A stretch of 14,691 bases of DNA, taken from NCBI GenBank assembly GCA_050874585.1, contig JBNMKZ010000063.1:1-14691 (forward strand), given 5' to 3'. Source of the stretch: UBA1067 sp050874585 (GTDB lineage: Bacteria > Verrucomicrobiota > Kiritimatiellia > RFP12 > UBA1067). The notes beneath the pieces were generated by a model. The model worked only from the letters and a program-made list of their open reading frames with translations, was not told where the DNA came from and ran no database searches. Shown one piece after another: positions 1 through 7,248 of the stretch (its first letter is position 1; each line of letters starts with the position of its first letter). The translations under genes were made by a program, and so were the position numbers.

Positions 1-16
1 AACAGTAGCTGTTTTT
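1..16 (+). terminator. Possible weak terminator of the preceding gene
   Basis: AACAG (1-5) and CTGTT (9-13) form a 5-bp stem around a TAG loop, running into a T run that ends at 16. The stem is short and AT-rich, and the window edge may cut off its base, so this is only a candidate end of an upstream transcript. Confidence 0.3.
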
Positions 17-77
17 CGCCGCATGGGGGGTATAAGGGTAAGAAACGGTGGGCTTATGGGTTGGTTTGCAAATTTTA

Positions 78-95
78 CCCCCCCCCCCCCCCCCC
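78..95. repeat. Poly-C homopolymer, 18 nt
   Basis: Eighteen consecutive C residues lie about 250 nt ahead of the SPFH start codon. The first bases, TACCCCCC (76-83), are the exact reverse complement of GGGGGGTA at 25-32, so the two could pair across a 43-nt gap. Homopolymers of this length are prone to slippage, and in some bacteria tracts in promoter regions act as phase-variation switches. Here it could equally be an assembly-sensitive artefact. Confidence 0.9.
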
Positions 96-216
96 AGTAA
101 TTAGCCGGGCGAACGTTGGCCTTTTGCGCTGTTTTTGCGCGACTTGGTCGTTAAGTCGTCGCCTTTGTTCCCGTTTCATTTTGTGCCAAGGGAAGGCGGT
201 TGCCTTGCTTCATGCC

Positions 217-241
217 CAGGTCTTGCACCGTGCAAGTCCTG
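217..241. promoter_or_regulatory. 25-bp palindrome, operator or hairpin candidate
   Basis: CTTGCAC (222-228) and GTGCAAG (230-236) are perfect inverted arms around a single C at 229. Symmetry continues past one T/T mismatch (221/237) with CAGG (217-220) pairing CCTG (238-241), giving 11 of 12 matched pairs. A one-base centre is typical of a homodimeric repressor site. As RNA it would fold with a 5-nt loop but has no following T run, so it is not an ordinary terminator. It lies 107 nt before the SPFH start. Confidence 0.5.
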
Positions 242-311
242 TCGCTTGTCGTCGTGAGGGGATCGCTTCCGTCTGGGTGCCCCCACGCGGCATTTTCTTT
301 AGTCGATTTTC

Positions 312-324
312 CTGGTTGAACCAG
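312..324. promoter_or_regulatory. Small palindrome just ahead of the SPFH gene
   Basis: CTGGTT and AACCAG form perfect 6-bp arms around G318, 23 nt before the start codon and just before the ribosome binding site (GGGAGG, 331-336). It could be an operator half-site pair or a small 5' UTR hairpin. It is short enough to be chance. Confidence 0.3.
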
Positions 325-347
325 ATGCATGGGAGGCTTGCTGTCGA

Positions 348-1628
348 ATGAGTCTTTTTCATCGATTGGTAGATATTGTTGAATGGCGGCCTGAGAGCAG
401 GGATGTCATTGCCTATCATTTCCCTCGTACGCGCTTGACGACTTACACGCAGCTTATCGTCAATGAGTCGCAGGAGGCGATTCTCTTCAAGGATGGCGAG
501 GTGATGGCGAAGTTGGGCCCGGGGCGACATACGCTCGACACGCGAAATCTCCCCCTGCTTAACAAACTCTACGGTGTCCCATTCGGTGGAAAGAATCCGT
601 TTACGGCCGAAGTCTGGTTCGTGAATAAGATTGACTTTAAGTCAGTCGATTTCTCAACGGAGATGTTCCGTTATCACGACCCTGATTACAAGACCATGGT
701 TCCGTTAGTGAGCCACGGACGGTACGGATTTAAAGTCGTTGATTCAGTTAAGTTTATCAAGAAGATTGTCGGGACGAGTGAAGTCTTTAAATCTGACGAT
801 CTTGTTCACTATCTGGATGGGGAGCTGTCCACAAGTGTCACAAGTGCCGTCGCGGCAAATATGCAGGCCGATACAATCGGCATCAAGGCAATAGCGGGGT
901 ATCTCGGAAAGTTGTCCGCCCGGCTGACGGACGAAATGCACGAACTGTTCGTTGGCTATGGAATTTCGCTGATTTCATTTCATATTGTCTCAATTGATGT
1001 TGATGAAAGCCGCCAGGAGGGGCGGGACATCATCAAGGCAATGGCTGAAGACAGCGCCCAGTCAATCGCTGGGTATACATGGCAGCAGAAGAAGGCGTTT
1101 GGACTTGCTGGCGATCAGGTGAGGATGGCCGGAGAGGCACTCAAGAGCAAGACGGAGCTTGGTGTGCTTGGCGCCATGATGATGGCTGCCGGGGGTGGCA
1201 ACTTCTTGGGCGGCGGCGTCGGTTCCACCATTGCCGGTGCAATGACGCCGCCTGGATTGACATCTGCGCGGAGTGGAAAATCGTCCGGCCAGTTGAGTCG
1301 TGCAGGCATTCAAATGGTTCTGTGCTCGAAGTGTGGCAAGAAGTACCCAAGTTCGTCAAAGTACTGTCCCTACTGTGGGGACATTTACAATGCGTGTCCC
1401 AACTGTGGGTATGATAACGATGTAAATGCGGTTCAATGTGTACGCTGTGGCGCACGGCTCATGGATGATGGGGGCGGCGTGTGTTCCAAATGCAAGTCGC
1501 CGATACCAAAGGGAGCGGAGTTTTGTCCGCAGTGCGGGGCGGCAGTCGAGAGCACCTGTCCGCGTTGCAAGAGCCCGATAAAGGCCGGCACGCTGTTTTG
1601 TCCAGTTTGTGGAAAGAAACTGTCATGA
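348..1628 (+). CDS. SPFH-domain protein with four C-terminal zinc ribbons (YdjI / virion core protein-like)
   Basis: Residues 1-260 match the SPFH family long annotated as 'virion core protein', whose best-known member is B. subtilis YdjI. Recognisable signatures are the N-terminal block around VEWRPESRDVIAYHFPR, then LIVNESQEAILFKDGEV, GPGRHTLDTRNLPLL and the AEVWFVNK strand. A glycine- and methionine-rich linker (about 270-320) leads to four CxxC-CxxC zinc ribbons with cysteines at 326/329/340/343, 350/353/364/367, 379/382/393/396 and 404/407/418/421. SPFH proteins oligomerise on membranes, and YdjI helps recruit the PspA stress protein in Bacillus. There is no membrane segment, so membrane attachment is probably through the neighbouring membrane proteins (inference). 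GGGAGG at 331-336 supports the ATG at 348. The stop overlaps the next start (ATGA). Family assignment is firm; the role is inferred. Confidence 0.88.
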   Translation: MSLFHRLVDIVEWRPESRDVIAYHFPRTRLTTYTQLIVNESQEAILFKDGEVMAKLGPGRHTLDTRNLPLLNKLYGVPFGGKNPFTAEVWFVNKIDFKSVDFSTEMFRYHDPDYKTMVPLVSHGRYGFKVVDSVKFIKKIVGTSEVFKSDDLVHYLDGELSTSVTSAVAANMQADTIGIKAIAGYLGKLSARLTDEMHELFVGYGISLISFHIVSIDVDESRQEGRDIIKAMAEDSAQSIAGYTWQQKKAFGLAGDQVRMAGEALKSKTELGVLGAMMMAAGGGNFLGGGVGSTIAGAMTPPGLTSARSGKSSGQLSRAGIQMVLCSKCGKKYPSSSKYCPYCGDIYNACPNCGYDNDVNAVQCVRCGARLMDDGGGVCSKCKSPIPKGAEFCPQCGAAVESTCPRCKSPIKAGTLFCPVCGKKLS

Positions 1629-2320
1629 AGAAAGCCAACCTGTTATTTGATTTTCTTTACGTCGTTGGAATTGCTCTTGCGTTTCTGGCTTTTTTCATTT
1701 TTGTCCCGGAGGCGGGGCGGACGAGAGTCGCTTGGCTTAATTTTGGGATTGGCCTATTGATTTACACGGGATATTGGGGTCAGTGGATGGTGCTGTTCCG
1801 TCCGTTGCAGAAGTTCGCGGACGATGTGCCGTTCTTCTCCTCATACTGGATTTGGTGGACGGTTTATGTTGGTTTGGCTGTTGTGGGGATGATTGCCTTT
1901 CAGTTCATGCATCTTGAATTTCGCAAGCAGGTTTTGCTGCAGGGAATTTTCTTCTTTTTCCTGCTGTGCGCCCTCGCCTTGGGGATTTGGGCGGCTTCAT
2001 GGCTGAAGCAGTCGTCTGAACGAGACAAACGCACGATGGGTGGCGTTCGGAACATCCAGTACCATATTGCCTCCTTACGGATCGCGGCATCTGAGCTGCC
2101 AGAGGCATATCATGCGAGCAAGGTGGAGCTTGGAAAGATTATGGACGATATGAATTGCATTGCCGGTTCTTCTGGCGAGCAGTCCTGTGCGCTTGAGAGT
2201 CAGATTCTCACTCTCATGGGAAAGGCAAGTCAGGGGATGCTCAACGGCATTTCACGAGAGGAACTTGACCAAATCATCAAGGACTTGCGCATGGCGGTGT
2301 CCATGCGAAAGGCGATTTAA
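1625..2320 (+). CDS. Four-helix membrane protein of the SPFH operon, function unknown
   Basis: I do not recognise a family. The 231-residue protein has four likely membrane helices, at about 8-27, 36-58, 72-94 and 103-124, with aromatic-rich interfaces. A hydrophilic, mostly helical C-terminal domain (about 125-231) is probably cytoplasmic. The start is the ATG at 1625 that overlaps the SPFH stop codon (ATGA), because the hydrophobic N-terminus begins there. An in-frame start at 1481 would read through the zinc-ribbon gene in another frame. The 4-nt overlap implies translational coupling, so this is a plausible membrane anchor for the SPFH protein. Confidence 0.8.
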   Translation: MKKANLLFDFLYVVGIALAFLAFFIFVPEAGRTRVAWLNFGIGLLIYTGYWGQWMVLFRPLQKFADDVPFFSSYWIWWTVYVGLAVVGMIAFQFMHLEFRKQVLLQGIFFFFLLCALALGIWAASWLKQSSERDKRTMGGVRNIQYHIASLRIAASELPEAYHASKVELGKIMDDMNCIAGSSGEQSCALESQILTLMGKASQGMLNGISREELDQIIKDLRMAVSMRKAI

Positions 2321-2345
2321 CCAGTAATCAAAAAAGGACAGCGAA

Positions 2346-5006
2346 ATGATCATAAAGTGCCCAAGTTGTGGACAAGAATTGGAGTGCGGGGAAGAACTCC
2401 AGCCCGGACAGCATATCAGCTGCCCGATTTGCCAGCAGGTCTTTTCTTTTGATGGCGATGCATCGGGGGAGGTGGCTGTGGAAAATCCGCCGACCGAAGA
2501 GCCCAGTGCCGAAGTGCCGGTAGAAGAGCCGCAAGCCGTTCAGCCACCGGTAGAAGAGTCCAGCGCCGAAGCGCCGGCGGAGGAGCCGCAGGCCGTTCAG
2601 CCGCCGACCGAAGAGCCCAGTGCCGAAGTGCCGGTGGAAGAGACGCAGGCCGTTCAGCCGCTGACTGAAGCGGGTGGACAAGAAACAAAGGCAACTGAAT
2701 CTGAGCCTGAAGCCCAGGCCAAAGATGAACCCAAGGCGGAAAAGTCGACTCAGCAGGAGCCGGAGACTCTGCGGGGTAAAGTGTATGAGGACAGCATCAG
2801 TCTCTATGACGATGAGGCGCGTGTCGCGTTTGATTATTTCCGCAAGGCCGCTGAGCGAATCGTCGGCGAAGAAGATGCCGCCTCCGCGAAGAAGTCCAAG
2901 GCTGAAGCGGAGATGGTGGAGGCCAAGAAGGAGGTCGATGCGGCCGATGCCGAGTATGCGGCAGCTCAGGCTGATGCAAAGAAGGCAAGGCTCTGGTTTA
3001 TTGGATTCTTTCTTATTGTTCCGCTTGTGGTCGGCATCTTGAAACTTGGCAAGGCCAAGAAGCGCCGCGTTGCCGCGGAGGGCTTGCAGGCCGCGGCAAA
3101 GGAAAAGGTCGCGGGCATTGAGAAGACCCTGGCGGATGTCAAAACGGAGTTCGCAAACATTAAGCGAGACTACACAATTTCTAAACTTGGGGTTGCGTAT
3201 GTGCCGATCGCGACAGAAGTCCCATTTGAGGACAAGAGTTTTATTCTTGATGACACCAAGAAAACGGCCGATAGCACATTTGACCTCTACCAAGTCAAGG
3301 CTCAGAATGAGTTCGCGGAAACGCTTTCTGGCATCAAGAAACGCGAATCGACCGTTCCCGTCGTTGAGACAGGTAAGACGCCGGAGTCGATTCCGGCCAA
3401 GGACCTTGTCCCTTCGTTTGATACCGTGTGGATGAATGATTATCTTGGCAGTATGGATCGTGACCTGCGGGCGATGACCTACTTCCTCCGGGACCTTGAG
3501 AAGACTTCCGTGACATTGCCTGTTATTGCGCCGCAGGGGGACTACGCGAAGTTTCTTGATGAGTACTGCACATCGGATACGGGAAATATGCCGGTCTTGA
3601 ATGTCTTTGACAATTCGTCTTATGCGGATGACTTGAAGAAGTTCGAGGGAATCAATGAGATGAAGAAGAAGATGACATTCTCAAACGAGAGTCTTGACGA
3701 CGTGCTCCAGAATTTCATCTCCGAGATTGCCGCGAATGTGCAGTATGTTGGACGCGCAAAGATTGCGTCCATTGGCAAGGTGCTTTCCGTTTGCGGTGAG
3801 ACGCTGCTCAATACATTTAAGGCATCCTACAACCATTACTCCCCTGATGTTGCCAAGGACGAGATTGAGCGTCTCCAGCAGGAGGACTTCTCCTTCCGGT
3901 CAAACAATACGGACGGGATTAAGCCCTTCATTTTGAGTTCGGGCTCGCGTGTGCGTTATGATGCCGTGTCGTCCAACTGGGTTGCCGATGATGGTGCCCG
4001 CGTTTCCGCGCCGCTTGGAATCCATCAGATTCAGGAGGAGATCATTGCGCCGCTTGTTGCCAACCTTCTCCGCGAGACGCGTATTGAGCGCCTGAAAGTC
4101 TACAATAATATCATTGACCAGAAGCTGAATTATGTCAAGGAATGGCAGAAGGAGGTTGACGATTTCTATGGTCGTGGACGGGCGGAAGGAAATGATATCA
4201 TCAATCAGATTCAGGTGGTGCTTGGTGAATTCACAACCGCCTACAGCCAGTATCAGGCGTTCCAGCAGACGGAACGGGCGGTTGCGGGTGGCGATGCAGC
4301 TGCCGCGCAGAATATGAAGCTTGCCGAAGGGGCATCAGAGCAAACCGTTATTTCCTTCAAGGAACAGGCAGACCAGATTGATGGCCAGAAGGAGGAGTTC
4401 AACAGGTATGTTGAGGCCCTCCAGGAGGATATTGAACGTCGTGCGGGCGAATTCTCCTATACGGAGGATTACGAGGCCACTCTTCGTGATCGTCATTCGA
4501 AGGAAGCGGTCATGTCGCTCAAGGCGATTGACAAGCTTGACGAACGGCGCAAGGTGCTGCTCGCGGCGAATCCGTACATTGCCGAGAATGCGCAACTTCC
4601 GCCGGAGGCGACAGTCAATGGGGAGGCCCTCTATGGGCGTCTTGGCAAGGACTTGCGTGTGACGGCGGACGCACTCCTGAACGAGATTGACACGGAACTG
4701 AAGTCGGAGCCCGTTCAGGAAGAAGCAGATGGTGCGGTCTCGGAAGAGGCTTCCGAAGCGAAATCTGATGGCGACCAAGCTGACGAGGAGAAGGCCGAGT
4801 CCAGTGCCGATGCCAAGGCCCCTGAGGGGGATGTCAAGGAGGACGCGGCGAAGGCAGAATCGCCGGTTGCACCCACAGATGCAACGTCCGATTCGAAACC
4901 TGCCGCAAATCAGCCGGCGGCTGTAGATGCCAAGGATGCTGAGAGTGATGACGCGGAAGCGCCGAAGGATGAGGAATCCAAGTCTGAAAAAGATAAGGAG
5001 GACTGA
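2346..5006 (+). CDS. Large zinc-ribbon, single-membrane-helix, coiled-coil protein with acidic tail
   Basis: The 886-residue product resembles no enzyme I know. It starts with a zinc ribbon (C5/C8 and C26/C29, extra C14). Three tandem copies of a 19-residue Glu/Pro/Ala unit follow (50-106), then a charged stretch and a helical segment (about 155-213). One hydrophobic helix (215-233, from LWFIGFFLIVPLVVG) is followed by basic AKKKRR-like residues and a second coiled coil (240-275). A long, probably globular or helical region runs to about 780. The last 100 residues (about 784-886) are a low-complexity acidic Glu/Asp/Ala/Lys tail. Zinc ribbon plus membrane helix recalls YdjG of the Bacillus YdjGHI/PspA module, but this protein is much longer and the similarity is architectural only. 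The ribosome site AAAAAGGA (2331-2338) supports the start; only 2 nt separate it from the next gene. Confidence 0.8.
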   Translation: MIIKCPSCGQELECGEELQPGQHISCPICQQVFSFDGDASGEVAVENPPTEEPSAEVPVEEPQAVQPPVEESSAEAPAEEPQAVQPPTEEPSAEVPVEETQAVQPLTEAGGQETKATESEPEAQAKDEPKAEKSTQQEPETLRGKVYEDSISLYDDEARVAFDYFRKAAERIVGEEDAASAKKSKAEAEMVEAKKEVDAADAEYAAAQADAKKARLWFIGFFLIVPLVVGILKLGKAKKRRVAAEGLQAAAKEKVAGIEKTLADVKTEFANIKRDYTISKLGVAYVPIATEVPFEDKSFILDDTKKTADSTFDLYQVKAQNEFAETLSGIKKRESTVPVVETGKTPESIPAKDLVPSFDTVWMNDYLGSMDRDLRAMTYFLRDLEKTSVTLPVIAPQGDYAKFLDEYCTSDTGNMPVLNVFDNSSYADDLKKFEGINEMKKKMTFSNESLDDVLQNFISEIAANVQYVGRAKIASIGKVLSVCGETLLNTFKASYNHYSPDVAKDEIERLQQEDFSFRSNNTDGIKPFILSSGSRVRYDAVSSNWVADDGARVSAPLGIHQIQEEIIAPLVANLLRETRIERLKVYNNIIDQKLNYVKEWQKEVDDFYGRGRAEGNDIINQIQVVLGEFTTAYSQYQAFQQTERAVAGGDAAAAQNMKLAEGASEQTVISFKEQADQIDGQKEEFNRYVEALQEDIERRAGEFSYTEDYEATLRDRHSKEAVMSLKAIDKLDERRKVLLAANPYIAENAQLPPEATVNGEALYGRLGKDLRVTADALLNEIDTELKSEPVQEEADGAVSEEASEAKSDGDQADEEKAESSADAKAPEGDVKEDAAKAESPVAPTDATSDSKPAANQPAAVDAKDAESDDAEAPKDEESKSEKDKED
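2493..2663 (+). repeat. In-frame tandem repeat, 3 x 57 bp
   Basis: Three copies of a 19-codon unit lie at 2493-2549, 2550-2606 and 2607-2663, encoding variants of TEEPSAEVPVEEPQAVQPP. Copies differ at a few positions: the second has VEESSAEAPAEE and the third EETQAVQPL. A partial fourth unit starts with TEAGG. Such Pro/Glu repeats usually form an extended flexible linker, here between the zinc ribbon and the helical domain. Copy number could vary between strains through recombination. Confidence 0.9.
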
Positions 5007-5008
5007 CG

Positions 5009-6022
5009 ATGGGTGGTAAGGGAAGCATTACGGTTGATACCAGCAGCATGGCCAACGCACTTGATGCCGTGCGAAACGGTGTCAAGGAGACGACCGATGC
5101 GGTCGAGGCAACAAGGCGATCGGTCAATCGGACCGTGTCAGGCGTCCAGGAGACGACGCATGCCGTCCAGGAGACGCGCGATGAAGTCCAGAAAATGATG
5201 AAGGTCGTTGTCGCGGCAGAAGCAGAAGCGGCACAGCGCGTTAGCAAGAATGTGAATACGGGCTTTTTAGGCCTGATTTCCTCCCAGCTGATGCAAAAGA
5301 AGATTGAAGCCCAGACGGTCATGCAGTCCAAGTGCCAAGTGCTTGGTCACTATCGGCGTCAGCTTAATCGGCTGAAGGGACAGCTTGAGAACGACTTCAA
5401 CCGCATTACGGCACGTTATTCGAAAATCATCAAACAACTAAATGAAAACCTGAAAACGCGAATCTACCAGTTGGATGCGCCAGCGGCGGAAGTGTCGGAC
5501 GCGGGCTATCGGGCTCTGGATAAGCGCGTTCTGGTGTCCGGCGCGCCAATTCCCCTGTTTGAGCAGGATGTTCTCTCGCTTTCCAATCAGGTGTGCGTGA
5601 CGCGGTGCAAGGATACGTGCGCGAAGGCTTTGCCGGAGGTGAAGAATTTCGTGGTCCAGCTGAAGAAGCTTAAGCAGATCATGGAGTCTTCCGTTCGCTC
5701 TGTGCACCGTGAAACGACGGGACGTCTTTTGATGCCGGTCATCGTGATGGAGTCCGTCGACCCCAATGTCGAAAACACCAAGAAATTGGATGTCGTCCTG
5801 GGCGAGAAAGAGGAACAGCAGGCGCAGGCCAGTCGCATTCATGCACGGTTTGACGCGGTGAAGGATGGCTTTAAGTGGAGGACCTCAGGTTCTTCACGGG
5901 ATGTCATCGCCAAGAAGATTGGTGACTTGGCGGAAAAGAACGATCTTTCCGACCGCACCCGCTCGGTTCTCCAAAAGTTGGTCGATTCATCATTTTGGCA
6001 GGAAATGGAGGTCAACAGATGA
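5009..6022 (+). CDS. Helical protein A, paralogue of the next gene; function unknown
   Basis: The 337-residue protein has no recognised domain. The N-terminus (about 10-70) is an amphipathic helical stretch rich in Thr/Val/Gln with repeated ETTDAV/ETTHAV/ETRDEV phrases, suggesting a coiled coil. The core (about 85-250) matches the downstream gene: G85 to R136 aligns without gaps to its G143 to R194. The signature RYSKIIKQLNENLKTRIYQLD (from R136) matches RYAKLFQKLNEELKRRLLELD, and MPVIVMES (from M242) matches MPIVRLES. There is no signal peptide or membrane segment. A strong AAGGAGG site (4995-5001) sits 7 nt before the start, and the stop overlaps the next start. A partner or filament subunit working with its paralogue is an inference. 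Confidence 0.8.
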   Translation: MGGKGSITVDTSSMANALDAVRNGVKETTDAVEATRRSVNRTVSGVQETTHAVQETRDEVQKMMKVVVAAEAEAAQRVSKNVNTGFLGLISSQLMQKKIEAQTVMQSKCQVLGHYRRQLNRLKGQLENDFNRITARYSKIIKQLNENLKTRIYQLDAPAAEVSDAGYRALDKRVLVSGAPIPLFEQDVLSLSNQVCVTRCKDTCAKALPEVKNFVVQLKKLKQIMESSVRSVHRETTGRLLMPVIVMESVDPNVENTKKLDVVLGEKEEQQAQASRIHARFDAVKDGFKWRTSGSSRDVIAKKIGDLAEKNDLSDRTRSVLQKLVDSSFWQEMEVNR

Positions 6023-7221
6023 ATTGTAGCAGCTCGCATGAATACGAATTTGAGTGCAAGGGGTCTGTTAAGCTTTCCAATGAGTTTAGTTATTGCGGCG
6101 AGACGCTCTATACCAGTAAAGATGCGAACGGGAAGCCAGTCAATATTCCAAGTGACCTCTACCGGGTGTCCTCGGGTTCCGTTTCGTATCATGATAAGGT
6201 TACGGTTACACATAAGATAGATGGTAAGCCATTTGAGAAGAGTGTCTCCAATTGCAGGGATACCGTTACCTCGCTGCGCGGTGGGATTGATGCACTCACC
6301 AGCAAGGTGGTCGACTTGAACAAGGAAGTCGCCGGCTTGACGAAGGATGTCTGCAAGTTGACGGCGGCCAACACCGCCGCCGCAGTGAGCATCGCCGGTG
6401 CCAAGGAAACGGCGGCCAATACGATTGCAGATTCGCTTTCCAGCGGCTTTTCGCACTACATCGGATACTTGATTCGTGAGCGGCTTACCGAACTGGAGGC
6501 GCAGCTGCCGAATACGGTGTCGACATTTAAGGCGTTGAGTGTCAACCTCGCAAGACGCAGGGAAGTCCTTGGCCGTGACTATGACCGCATCAGCGAGCGA
6601 TATGCAAAGCTGTTCCAGAAACTCAATGAGGAACTTAAGCGGCGACTCCTTGAACTCGATCGTCCGGCGTTTGAAAATTGCGCACAGATGCAGGCGTCAA
6701 TCTTCACAAACCCATTTGGCTATATGCTGGGTGAGTCCGTTTGCGCGGGGGCTGAACAGCTTCAGGTGGCCGATGCAGTGCGCGTGTCCCGTCTGAAGGA
6801 GACCACGGCAGTGGCAATGGAAGTCGTTAAAGGCTATGTAAAGGCGCTTAAGCGGCTGTCTGCTTCGGTTCGTGGTGCCCTCACAAATCGGAAGGTCGAC
6901 AAGACGCGGACGATTTCGATGCCGATTGTGCGCTTGGAGAGCGACGACCTCGTCACGCAGGCCAAGGGGAATGTGCGAACATTCATGCCCCAGTGGTTTG
7001 AAAGTTCGCGTTCTCTGGGCTTTGGCAATGCCATTTCTGACGCGATATCGGAAGGAGCGACGGAGCAAAAGTCAACGAGCGAACTTGCCATAATTGACAC
7101 TTGCTTCATGAAACGCTTCTCCAATTGGGCGGCAACATCCAAGGAGAGCGGGGGCAATTCGCGTGTTGCGGAAAAGATTCTCGCGCTTTGGAAACGCTCC
7201 AAGGACAATATCTACAACTAA
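6019..7221 (+). CDS. Helical protein B, paralogue of the preceding gene; function unknown
   Basis: The protein has 400 residues from the ATG at 6019, which overlaps the upstream stop (ATGA) and has GGAGG (6007-6011) 7 nt before it. An in-frame TTG at 5995 has less support. Residues 1-80 look beta-rich and contain cysteines C3, C11 and C21, with no equivalent in the paralogue. A helical stretch (about 85-140) is rich in Ala/Thr/Lys. From G143 to about M301 it is collinear with the upstream gene, with only a one-residue difference between the RYAKLFQKLNEEL motif (R194) and MPIVRLES (M301). Adjacent, coupled paralogues suggest a heteromeric pair that arose by tandem duplication. No catalytic motif is visible. 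Confidence 0.8.
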   Translation: MNCSSSHEYEFECKGSVKLSNEFSYCGETLYTSKDANGKPVNIPSDLYRVSSGSVSYHDKVTVTHKIDGKPFEKSVSNCRDTVTSLRGGIDALTSKVVDLNKEVAGLTKDVCKLTAANTAAAVSIAGAKETAANTIADSLSSGFSHYIGYLIRERLTELEAQLPNTVSTFKALSVNLARRREVLGRDYDRISERYAKLFQKLNEELKRRLLELDRPAFENCAQMQASIFTNPFGYMLGESVCAGAEQLQVADAVRVSRLKETTAVAMEVVKGYVKALKRLSASVRGALTNRKVDKTRTISMPIVRLESDDLVTQAKGNVRTFMPQWFESSRSLGFGNAISDAISEGATEQKSTSELAIIDTCFMKRFSNWAATSKESGGNSRVAEKILALWKRSKDNIYN

Positions 7222-7248
7222 GGCAGAAGACTTTAAAAGGATAAGACC

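Larger units (their letters stand above)
1..347. other. Non-coding region upstream of the SPFH operon
   Basis: I find no convincing gene here; the one open frame (61-351) runs through the poly-C tract as a proline run and has no family signature. The stretch holds a weak terminator-like hairpin (1-16), a G6 run (25-30), an 18-nt C run (78-95), a 6-bp hairpin with arms 140-145 and 153-158, a large palindrome (217-241) and a small one (312-324). No good sigma70 promoter was found: TATAAG at 31-36 has no acceptable -35. The operon promoter is probably somewhere in this stretch but cannot be placed. Confidence 0.7.

Noticed and set aside
61..351. 96-residue + strand ORF before the SPFH gene
   Set aside because: It translates the poly-C tract as a proline run, has no ribosome site or family resemblance, and overlaps regulatory-looking palindromes.
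1481..1624. Longer N-terminus for the four-helix membrane protein
   Set aside because: The extension would be read out of frame over the zinc ribbons of the SPFH gene. The hydrophobic N-terminus and the ATGA junction point to 1625.
2328..3293. 321-residue open frame on the - strand
   Set aside because: It is antisense to the 886-residue gene and its Leu/Arg/Phe repeats merely mirror the 57-bp tandem repeat on the + strand.
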